DNA from: Pseudomonadota bacterium
GTDB taxonomy: Bacteria; Pseudomonadota; Gammaproteobacteria; JAKBBU01
Direction of reading: 5' to 3'
Assembly: GCA_021808365.1 (NCBI GenBank)
Contig: JAKBBU010000015.1
Span: 1 to 40,994, forward strand
DNA length: 40,994 nucleotides
Part shown: one piece after another, positions 34,946 to 40,994 of the stretch
Position numbering within the stretch: position 1 is the stretch's first letter
How the letters are laid out: every line of letters starts with the position of its first letter
Notes under the pieces: generated by a model
Seen by the model: the letters and a program-made list of their open reading frames with translations, nothing else
Told to the model about the DNA's origin: nothing
Databases searched by the model: none
Position numbers and translations under genes: made by a program

Positions 34946-35671
34946 TTATTTTGCCTCCTTCAAAAGCTTCCTCAATTGTTCAACTCGCGAAAGTGCTGAA
35001 AACTCCCTTTGTGCCTTCAAAAAAGGCGGATGAACGATCAAAGCTTGTCCCTTGATTTCAATGATCGCTTTTTCCTTAACCAATCTATTGCGCGTTCCCT
35101 CGGTGATCCCATAGCGCAATACGTAGGGCTTACCCGCATCGCTCGACCAAGCTAATCCCTCATTTTCACAAATAAACGAACACGCCGGAGCGGCCAGCAA
35201 TCCGCAGTGATCACCCATGATGCCGTTTACTTCAATGGTTTGATCACAAACATATTCGAGGGTTTGCTCCTCGCTGTGAATGAAAATAGGGCGATTGATG
35301 CGGTAATGCGTGGTGAGGGCTCGGATATTGCCTTCGCAGTGATCGATTTGTCCGCCCAACGCACAGACGATATCAATACGGGTTGCGCCTTCTTGATCGC
35401 AGAATTGGATGGCTTTTTGAAGATCAGTAAAATTTTGATCCGGTGCAGGAATGAAAGTAATACCATCGCGCCCGACAAAGGGCTCTGTATCAAGAGGTTT
35501 TTCTTTGATCGAATCAAAATCCCCGAGGATAATGTGGGGTTTAATACCACGGTGTTCGAGTTGATCGGCTGCACCGTCAAGTGCGATGATCCTTCGGCCT
35601 CGCGCACACTCTTGAATGATCGCAAGCGGCAGGAAAGGGCCGTTGGCAACGATCAGCTTTGAGCATAACAT
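34946..35671 (-). CDS. thiN: thiamine diphosphokinase
   Basis: A 241-residue kinase converting thiamine to thiamine diphosphate with ATP. Family landmarks: ANGPFLPLAIIQ, IIALDGAADQLEHRGIKP, HIILGDFDSI, the catalytic DQNFTDLQKAIQFC block and CALGGQIDHCEGNIRAL in the N-terminal half. The C-terminal beta-sandwich follows (GDHCGLLAAPACSFI, GLAWSSD). It starts 3 bp after the lipoprotein gene. A salvage route from thiamine to ThDP would supply cofactor for E1 enzymes such as those at 5448-7506, though the two loci are not linked in an operon. Confidence 0.92.
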   Translation of the reverse strand: MLCSKLIVANGPFLPLAIIQECARGRRIIALDGAADQLEHRGIKPHIILGDFDSIKEKPLDTEPFVGRDGITFIPAPDQNFTDLQKAIQFCDQEGATRIDIVCALGGQIDHCEGNIRALTTHYRINRPIFIHSEEQTLEYVCDQTIEVNGIMGDHCGLLAAPACSFICENEGLAWSSDAGKPYVLRYGITEGTRNRLVKEKAIIEIKGQALIVHPPFLKAQREFSALSRVEQLRKLLKEAK

Positions 35672-35674
35672 ACG

Positions 35675-36244
35675 TTAACTCGTTGAGAGATTAACATAAT
35701 ACATCAAGTTGACCACTTTTTTCACACCATCTGTGCTTTTAGCAATTTGAACCGCTTTTTTCACTTGATCGCGTGGAGCGGCCCCCATCAGGTAAACGAT
35801 GCCATGGCTCGTGACCACTTTAAAGTTACTCGGGCTAATGCCACTGCTCGCGACCATACTGGTTTTGACTTTACTGGTGAGCCAGGTGTCTTGAGTTTCT
35901 GCCCAAGCTGATTGTAGAGGACCAACTGTAATGCCATTGTAAATTCGTGCGACACCATGTGTACTGCGAGCCAGACTCATCGCACGACTTTTTAATGAGG
36001 CACTGGGGACCGTGCCGGTGAGCAGAAGTAAATTATTGTAGTTTGAAACGCTGATGTCGGCTACATCTTTGAGCTTAGGATCATTATTGATCGTCTTGCT
36101 TGCATCGTAGGCTATTTCTTGGGTACTGAGTGTATTGGATACATCGTTATGATCATAAATAGCGCGACCACCCATGACAGCAGCGCTGATGCAGCCGGTT
36201 TGTAGGATCACCATGAAAAAAAGAAGACAGAATCGCAATTGCAT
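35675..36244 (-). CDS. BON-domain outer-membrane lipoprotein (DolP/YraP-like)
   Basis: A 189-residue lipoprotein. The start ATG at 36244 gives a clean signal peptide, MQLRFCLLFFMVILQTGC, with lipobox LQTGC, so it is cleaved before Cys18 and lipidated. Two BON domains follow: one around NNDPKLKDVADISVSNYNNL and LLTGTVPSASLKSRAMSLA, and one around WLTSKVKTSMVASSGISPSN and GIVYLMGAAPRDQVKKAV. Two BON domains after a lipobox match the DolP family, which supports outer-membrane integrity at the division site. Co-transcribed with thiN (3-bp gap), an unusual partner. A large palindrome lies 19 bases upstream of the start. Confidence 0.88.
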   Translation of the reverse strand: MQLRFCLLFFMVILQTGCISAAVMGGRAIYDHNDVSNTLSTQEIAYDASKTINNDPKLKDVADISVSNYNNLLLLTGTVPSASLKSRAMSLARSTHGVARIYNGITVGPLQSAWAETQDTWLTSKVKTSMVASSGISPSNFKVVTSHGIVYLMGAAPRDQVKKAVQIAKSTDGVKKVVNLMYYVNLSTS

Positions 36245-36262
36245 AATACACCGTTTAGAGCC

Positions 36263-36298
36263 ATTATTGTTCAGTGATTGTAGACAATGAACAATAAT
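36263..36298. promoter_or_regulatory. 36-bp palindrome upstream of the BON lipoprotein
   Basis: Perfect 11-bp arms ATTATTGTTCA (36263-36273) and TGAACAATAAT (36288-36298) around an inner TTGT-AG-ACAA. It is in the divergent spacer between the lipoprotein and methyltransferase genes, next to the lipoprotein start, so it could be an operator or a 5'-leader hairpin. Confidence 0.5.
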
Positions 36299-36407
36299 TC
36301 CGCAATAGAGAGCATTCAAAGATCCTTACATTTTTTTTCGAAAAAATATGTACATGGGTAATTATTTGAATTATTTTAGCTAATTCGATTGTAGTAAGGA
36401 GAAGAGG

Positions 36408-36998
36408 ATGGAACAGGTGACTAAACTGATCAACACATTAAGAGATCAGCTTAAACTCGGGCGATATCGTTTAATGTTGGGTTGGGTGTTGGGCATTATC
36501 ATTGTTGTTTTTGCTTCACACCTTCCTTCCGTATTAGGTATGGTTATATTTTTTGCAGGTTGCCTGGTTCGTTTTTGGTCTAATGGATGTATTCGCAAAA
36601 ATGAAGTGCTTGCGACCGATGGGCCTTATCGATTTACGCGTAACCCTCTTTATGTGGGCAGTTTTTTGATGATTTTTGGCGCTGCACTGAGTGTTTTAGC
36701 GTGGTGGTTGGCGTTGATATTTGGCTTAATTTTTCTCATTATCTATTACGATGAAATTTTGAAAGAAGAAAAGAATTTATTAGAAATTTTCGGTGAAGCT
36801 TATCAAGATTATATGAAAAAAGTGCCTCGTTTTTTTCCATTACCTTGGCAGTATCTTCCTCATAACAAACAAGCAGAACCTCCTTTTTCTTGGCAACAAG
36901 CAATTAAAAATCGGGGGTATGAAGCCTTTGCAATGATGCTTCTTTTTTATGTTGGTGTTGTTGCGGTTGTTTGGCTTAAACACAAAATTGGAATTTAG
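36408..36998 (+). CDS. isoprenylcysteine carboxyl methyltransferase-family membrane protein
   Basis: A 196-residue integral membrane protein. Four hydrophobic helices are visible (LMLGWVLGIIIVVFA; LGMVIFFAGCLVRFW; a long segment with FLMIFGAALSVLAWW and LALIFGLIFLIIYY; and FAMMLLFYVGVVAVVWL at the end). The ICMT/PEMT signature is GPYRFTRNPLYVGS with EEKNLLEIFGEAYQDYMKKVPRFFP. Such enzymes use SAM to methylate lipids or other small substrates; the bacterial substrate is not predictable. The ATG has AGGAGAAGAGG upstream. It is 6 bp before the amidase gene. Confidence 0.85.
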   Translation: MEQVTKLINTLRDQLKLGRYRLMLGWVLGIIIVVFASHLPSVLGMVIFFAGCLVRFWSNGCIRKNEVLATDGPYRFTRNPLYVGSFLMIFGAALSVLAWWLALIFGLIFLIIYYDEILKEEKNLLEIFGEAYQDYMKKVPRFFPLPWQYLPHNKQAEPPFSWQQAIKNRGYEAFAMMLLFYVGVVAVVWLKHKIGI

Positions 36999-37004
36999 CA
37001 GGCC

Positions 37005-37829
37005 ATGAACTCAAAAAAAGTCGCCGCTTTGCAGATGTGTTCATCGAACGATGTTGCTACTAATCTCAAGCAAGCGGCAGACTTACTTCAGGAGGCTGCT
37101 TTGCAAGGTGCTTCCCTCGTTGTACTTCCAGAAATGTTTGCCATCCTGGGACAAGACCCATTTGAAAAACTTCAGGTTAAAGAAGTTTTTGGATCCGGAT
37201 TGATCCAGGATTTTTTATCGGAACAAGCAAAACAGTATTCAATGTGGATTGTCGGTGGAACAATTCCGATCACTTGCCAAAGTGAGGGTAAAGTCAGGGC
37301 CGCTAGTCTTGTTTTTGATCATCACGGAAAGGTAGTGGCCAGATACGACAAAATTCATCTTTTTGATGTCGATGTTTCACAACATGAAACGTATAGAGAA
37401 TCAGAAACAACAGAGCCTGGTGACGATATCGTGCTGATCGATACACCTGTTGGAAAGCTGGGATTATCAGTGTGCTATGACATTCGTTTTCCAGAATTAT
37501 TTAGAACCTTATTTAATCGAGGTGCGGAAATTATTGCACTTCCTGCTGCATTTACAGTGACGACCGGCCAAGCGCACTGGGAAGTGTTAGCCAGAAGTCG
37601 TGCTATTGAAAATCAATGTTATTTAATAGGTGCTACGCAAGGTGGAAAACATCCTGGCGGGCGAGAAACATATGGTCATGCGCTGATTGTCGATCCATGG
37701 GGGATTGCGCAAGTTAAACCAGATTGTGAACCTGGTATTGTTTATGCCCAAATTAATCAAACGTATTTACTTGAAAAGCGAAAGGCTATTCCTGTGCATA
37801 CTCATCAGCGGTTATTTGTAACACGCTGA
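37005..37829 (+). CDS. nitrilase-superfamily amidase (Nit1/Nit2-like)
   Basis: A 274-residue carbon-nitrogen hydrolase with the full catalytic triad: Glu43 in VVLPEMFA, Lys116 in YDKIHLFDV and Cys157 in LSVCYDIRFPELFR. The pattern HLFDVDV with QHETYRESE and later NQCYLIGATQGGKHPGGRETYGHALI is typical of the Nit1 group (deaminated glutathione amidase) or omega-amidase. It is cytoplasmic and probably a metabolite-repair enzyme. It follows the methyltransferase by 6 bp, so the pair forms a small operon; the functional link is unclear. Confidence 0.9.
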   Translation: MNSKKVAALQMCSSNDVATNLKQAADLLQEAALQGASLVVLPEMFAILGQDPFEKLQVKEVFGSGLIQDFLSEQAKQYSMWIVGGTIPITCQSEGKVRAASLVFDHHGKVVARYDKIHLFDVDVSQHETYRESETTEPGDDIVLIDTPVGKLGLSVCYDIRFPELFRTLFNRGAEIIALPAAFTVTTGQAHWEVLARSRAIENQCYLIGATQGGKHPGGRETYGHALIVDPWGIAQVKPDCEPGIVYAQINQTYLLEKRKAIPVHTHQRLFVTR

Positions 37830-37888
37830 GTTTGTAGTTAAATATATTAAAGTTTCGATCGATCGTATAGACGATTTACAATTTTCAT

Positions 37889-37896
37889 GCTATGAT
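37889..37896 (+). promoter_or_regulatory. extended -10 element before the TetR gene
   Basis: TGCTATGAT, an extended -10 (TGnTATGAT), 33 bases before the ATG at 37929; upstream lies the self-complementary CGATCGATCG near 37856, a possible operator. No good -35 is seen. Confidence 0.35.
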
Positions 37897-37928
37897 TCGC
37901 GCCCACGCTCAAGGAAACAGGAGGAAAT

Positions 37929-38498
37929 ATGGGCATTCGGAAGGTCAAAAAGGAAGAGTTACTTGAACAAGCAACAAATCTCTTTAGAACTCGCGGGTAT
38001 CACGGAACAGGCATGCAGCACATTGCTGATGCACTAGACATTAACAAAGCAAGTCTATATCACCACGTTATTGACAAGGAAAATTTGGGGCGTGTTGTAC
38101 TCCAAAGAGTCCGTCAACATTTTCACGATCACATCTTCATATTGGCTTACGAAACTTCTTCTGCGAAAGATCGTTTAACTCGCCTAGGAGCCGCGCTCGA
38201 AGCTTATTTTATAGTCTCAAAAGGCGGCTGTTTGATGGCGAATTTTACGCTTGAGCTGGGTCAAAGCATTCCCGTTTTTGCAAGTGAGATTCAAGGCTTT
38301 TTCGAAGATTGGATCAATGCACTTGCGCATATATTTAGCGTGCGTTGCACCATTGAGCAAGCCAAGGAGCTGGCTACTGAATCCGTCGCTCGTTTCCAAG
38401 GTACGCTTATCCAATACCGGCTTGGAGAGGCGGAGGGGCTGCTTAGAGAACGTCAGCGGTTAATTGAACAGTTTGAAGAGGCGAAAAGCTCTCAGTAA
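37929..38498 (+). CDS. TetR/AcrR-family transcriptional regulator
   Basis: A 189-residue repressor-type protein. The N-terminal helix-turn-helix is textbook: EELLEQATNLFRTRGYHGTG, MQHIADALDINKASLYHHV, then IDKENLGRVVLQRV. The C-terminal ligand-binding part (GGCLMANFTLELGQ ... EGLLRERQRLIEQF) resembles the TetR_C groups found in YxaF/LmrA-like regulators. GGAGG 5-6 bases upstream supports the start. It lies between the nit operon and the adhesin and could regulate itself or the adhesin; the ligand is unknown. Confidence 0.9.
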   Translation: MGIRKVKKEELLEQATNLFRTRGYHGTGMQHIADALDINKASLYHHVIDKENLGRVVLQRVRQHFHDHIFILAYETSSAKDRLTRLGAALEAYFIVSKGGCLMANFTLELGQSIPVFASEIQGFFEDWINALAHIFSVRCTIEQAKELATESVARFQGTLIQYRLGEAEGLLRERQRLIEQFEEAKSSQ

Positions 38499-38671
38499 CC
38501 TGAGTTATTGGCAACCAATTGAAAAATATATATTTTTTCATCTTCTCATGGCAATCTAGACCGTTTGCTGAGCTTTCTTATGAAGTGATCTTTTTAAGAT
38601 GGTTTCCTGGATTGCTGCGCAATTGCTTCTAATGAACACCACTTTAACTTCTTGGGCCCTCAGCAAATAAA

Positions 38672-38692
38672 TTTGCTCATTTTTTGAGCAAA
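38672..38692. promoter_or_regulatory. 8-bp inverted repeat upstream of the adhesin gene
   Basis: Arms TTTGCTCA and TGAGCAAA are perfect complements around TTTTT, 68 bases before the adhesin ATG. The right half overlaps TTGAGC (38684-38689), a possible -35 for a TATACT at 38709-38714 (19-base spacer), so this is a candidate operator. The rest of the 262-bp spacer 38499-38760 shows no gene. Confidence 0.4.
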
Positions 38693-38760
38693 CTAACCGT
38701 TTCGTGACTATACTTTCAAGATGAGTATTACCCGTTGAAGGGTCATCTGAGGTATGTGTC

Positions 38761-40994
38761 ATGGCTAATTTCAAATTGCCCACGTTCGACTCATCTTTTC
38801 CAGATATCAGCCACAATGCTGTGGCTGGAGCGGTTCACTTTGTTGTGCTTGATCATGCTACGGTTATGCCTATACCTATGCCGTTAACAGCGGAAGAACT
38901 TTGGCAAACTCCAGGAAGCACAAGCATGGAGGGTGATGAAGGAGCAACTGAACGAGATAAATTATTTCTCTACAAACGGGCTATGGACGAGACCCGTAGT
39001 CCAAAGTATGAGCAACAAGGTCAATTAGGCAAGACATGGGTTGGCTTTCTTGCGGGCGAAGATGCATCTAAGAAAAAAATTCCTAAACGGCGTGCAGTCG
39101 TGTTATCAGAACTAGAGCGAAAAACTAAAAAAGGTAACGCTGCTCTGAGTTATTTACACTTAGGCTCTCAAATTTATACCATTTTGGGCTTGGGTATCCT
39201 TCCTGGTGCAGCGATTGCAGAGGGGCATTCGATTTCTTCTTCTGGTATTAATGAAGTGAGCGGGAGCAACCTTTGGTTGTCGAACTCGGTTCATTCGCCA
39301 AATGCATTTTCCCCTGTAGAATTACAAAATATCCTATTGCCCCTGAAGTTCTCTTCTACGACTTCCTCTCCTGGTGGTGGATTAAATGGTCAAATTGCTC
39401 CACTTCCTCAAAATAATCCAATACCAGGGGCGTCAACATCACAAATACCCCTTCCGAAAGGTAGTGAAGGTCCTCTTGGTCTAGGGCCCGGAACGACAGG
39501 CCCGTCTGAAGAAGGTGTCATTAGTGGAGGTACTGGTGGAGGTACTTCAATTGCTCCAAGTCTTTACCTAGGTGGTCCTCCATCCACTGTAAGCTATGTT
39601 CAACATGGTTCGGCAAAGACTGTCGATAGTAATTTATTTGTCGCAAGTACGGGTAGTGGAAGTGGAACATTGACAGGAGCGACTATTCAAATTACTGGTG
39701 GTTACACTCCAGGCCAAGATGTGTTGACCCTTACAGGCACCTTACCAGCAGGGGTGACCAGCAGTTTTGATCCAACTACAGGCACACTCACTTTAACAGG
39801 AACAGCACCTTTATCAGATTACGTTACGTTACTAGAAAGTGTGACTTATCAAGATACGGCATCCACACCTGCAGTCCAAGATCGTTTAGTCACATTCACT
39901 GTTGATGATGGCACTTTAAGTGCTAGCAAGACAGCAATTGTTACAGTCACCGATCTGCCAATTTTAGCGAACCCCGGGACGGTGGCGTACTACGAAGGGG
40001 AGACGCCGAGCAGCACGCCGAGTGCACCGGCGGTGAGTGCGGGCTTGAGCGTGAGTGAGCTGAGTGGGGCGAGCCTCACGGGCGCGACGGTGGTGATCAC
40101 GAACACGCAAGCCGGTGACCAATTGTACGTGGATCCGAATCTGTTGACGGCCAATGGGTTGACGGCGGCTTACAGCACGGTGGGTGGGCAAGAGACATTG
40201 ACCTTGAGTGGGCCGGCAAGTGCAGGGGTGTATCAAACCGTGTTGGAGCAGGTGGAATATTACAGCACGGATGCGGCGGGGACGAATTTAGGCGGGACCC
40301 GAGACGTCACGTACACGGTGACGGACAGCAACAATTTAACGAGTAACCCGGTGACGGGGTTGGTGAACCCGGTGAGTGGGCCAGTGTTGGCGAACCCTGG
40401 GACGGTGGTGTACTACGAAGGGGAGACGCCGAGCAGCGCCCCGAGTGCACCGGCGGTGAGTGCGGGTTTGAGCGTGAGTGATCTAAGTGGGGCGAGCCTC
40501 ACGGGCGCGACGGTGATGATCACGAACACGCAAGCCGGTGACCAATTGTACGTGGATCCGAATCTGTTGACAGCCAATGGGTTGACCGGGGCGTACAGCA
40601 CGGTGGGTGGGCAAGAGACGTTGACCTTGAGTGGGCCGGCGAGCACGGCGGTGTATCAAACCGTGTTGGAGCATGTGGAATATTACAGCACGGATGCGGC
40701 GGGGACGAATTTAGGCGGGACGCGCGATGTGACATACACGGTGACGGACAGCAACAATTTAACGAGTAACCTGGTGACGGGATTGGTGAACCCGGTGAGT
40801 GGGCCGGTGTTGGCGAACCCCGGGACGGTGGTGTACTACGAAGGGGAGACACCGAGCAGCGCCCCGAGTGCACCGGCGGTGAGTGCGGGCTTGAGCGTGA
40901 GTGATCTGAGTGGGGCGAGCATCACGAGTGCAACCGTACAGATCACGAACACGCAGGCCGGGGATCTGTTGTCCATCGATCCGAACCTGTTGAC
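38761..40994 (+). CDS. N-terminal part of a giant tandem-repeat adhesin (3' end outside window)
   Basis: The frame is open from ATG 38761 (GAGG 8 bases upstream) to the window edge, 744 codons. No cleavable signal peptide is evident at the N-terminus (MANFKLPTFDSSFPDISHN), as in type I-secreted adhesins. Residues about 100-165 are basic, followed by a hydrophobic run (YTILGLGILPGAAIA), then a Gly/Pro/Ser-rich linker at about 200-280. From about 280 a cadherin/Ig-like beta domain follows (LTGATIQITGGYTPGQDVLT; SFDPTTGTLTLTGTAPLSDY), then near-identical 141-residue repeats from residue 401. The ATIQIT/Q-AGD-L and L-VEYYSTDA patterns are those of large RTX/LapA-type surface proteins. Probably mediates attachment; the secretion system is not in the window. 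Confidence 0.82.
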   Translation, partial: MANFKLPTFDSSFPDISHNAVAGAVHFVVLDHATVMPIPMPLTAEELWQTPGSTSMEGDEGATERDKLFLYKRAMDETRSPKYEQQGQLGKTWVGFLAGEDASKKKIPKRRAVVLSELERKTKKGNAALSYLHLGSQIYTILGLGILPGAAIAEGHSISSSGINEVSGSNLWLSNSVHSPNAFSPVELQNILLPLKFSSTTSSPGGGLNGQIAPLPQNNPIPGASTSQIPLPKGSEGPLGLGPGTTGPSEEGVISGGTGGGTSIAPSLYLGGPPSTVSYVQHGSAKTVDSNLFVASTGSGSGTLTGATIQITGGYTPGQDVLTLTGTLPAGVTSSFDPTTGTLTLTGTAPLSDYVTLLESVTYQDTASTPAVQDRLVTFTVDDGTLSASKTAIVTVTDLPILANPGTVAYYEGETPSSTPSAPAVSAGLSVSELSGASLTGATVVITNTQAGDQLYVDPNLLTANGLTAAYSTVGGQETLTLSGPASAGVYQTVLEQVEYYSTDAAGTNLGGTRDVTYTVTDSNNLTSNPVTGLVNPVSGPVLANPGTVVYYEGETPSSAPSAPAVSAGLSVSDLSGASLTGATVMITNTQAGDQLYVDPNLLTANGLTGAYSTVGGQETLTLSGPASTAVYQTVLEHVEYYSTDAAGTNLGGTRDVTYTVTDSNNLTSNLVTGLVNPVSGPVLANPGTVVYYEGETPSSAPSAPAVSAGLSVSDLSGASITSATVQITNTQAGDLLSIDPNLL
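39961..40994 (+). repeat. 423-bp coding tandem repeats of the adhesin
   Basis: Units begin at 39961, 40384 and 40807 (exact 423-bp period, 141 codons), each opening with a Leu-Ala-Asn-Pro-Gly-Thr-Val motif. Units 1 and 2 are almost identical in DNA; the partial third unit diverges after about 40920. The repeats are visibly G+C-rich with many G-ending codons, unlike the AT-rich gene start. Confidence 0.93.

Noticed and set aside
38556..38816. 86-codon minus-strand ORF before the adhesin
   Set aside because: It overlaps the adhesin start, has no convincing ribosome binding site and no recognisable family; the inverted repeat and promoter elements explain the region better.
39964..40873. Several minus-strand ORFs of 63-117 codons across the adhesin repeats
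   Set aside because: They recur with the 423-bp period, lie opposite a long plus-strand frame, and come from GC-rich codons lacking stops in other frames; no start signals or family resemblance.
39961..40994. CRISPR-like tandem array
   Set aside because: The period is 423 bp, whole units are similar, there are no unique spacers, and the repeats are translated in frame.

Overview
The window looks like a chromosomal segment of a host-associated gammaproteobacterium, most likely of the Legionellales/Coxiellaceae type. That is inference, resting on three things: typical gammaproteobacterial housekeeping genes (scpA-scpB-mpl-ubiX, metK-ahcY, dprA-topA, holC-valS, infA, thiN); single large AT-rich ORFs with ankyrin or WD40 repeats between them, as seen in bacteria that secrete effectors into eukaryotic cells; and many short palindromic repeats in the spacers. 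No tRNA, rRNA or CRISPR array was seen.

Region by region. 1-7506 (minus strand) is one surface-sugar operon. Read in the direction of transcription it holds E1-alpha and E1-beta of a ThDP-dependent 2-oxoacid dehydrogenase type (no E2/E3 beside them), two NDP-sugar epimerase/dehydratases, a two-domain glycosyltransferase, a second glycosyltransferase, and the first five codons of another gene. 7655-11188 (plus) is a tightly overlapping operon scpA-scpB-mpl-ubiX. 11304-13385 is a Lys/Asn-rich orphan protein with internal repeats, a poly-Asn tract and a nuclear-localisation-like C-terminus. 13669-16238 (minus) is metK-ahcY with a REP between them. 16690-17826 is an ankyrin protein. 18073-21464 (minus) is dprA-topA. 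21759-24059 is an orphan 766-residue protein. 24091-24896 is a complete REP/RAYT element: a tyrosine transposase gene between perfect 60-bp inverted repeats. 25014-29048 is a 1344-residue WD40/ankyrin protein that overlaps a convergent asparaginase gene. A 46-bp perfect inverted repeat then separates asparaginase from holC-valS. 33610-33828 is infA, 33977-34741 a small ankyrin-like orphan, 34946-36244 (minus) a BON-domain lipoprotein plus thiamine pyrophosphokinase, 36408-37829 a membrane methyltransferase plus a nitrilase-family amidase, and 37929-38498 a TetR regulator. From 38761 to the window end runs the 5' part of a giant repetitive adhesin with 423-bp GC-rich tandem repeats.

How it fits together. 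Conserved operons form the backbone. Five probable accessory proteins (11304, 16690, 21759, 25014, 33977) sit singly between them, mostly next to palindromic repeats. Two dispersed repeat families recur. One is GTAG + GTTGGGTTA...TAACCCAAC (the REP served by the local RAYT). The other starts GTCATTCCCGC and forms nested hairpins. The best leads are the RAYT element, the candidate His/Asp-Asn/Cys domain in the WD40/ankyrin protein, the repeat and NLS structure of the 693-residue orphan, and the ThDP enzyme pair inside the sugar cluster.
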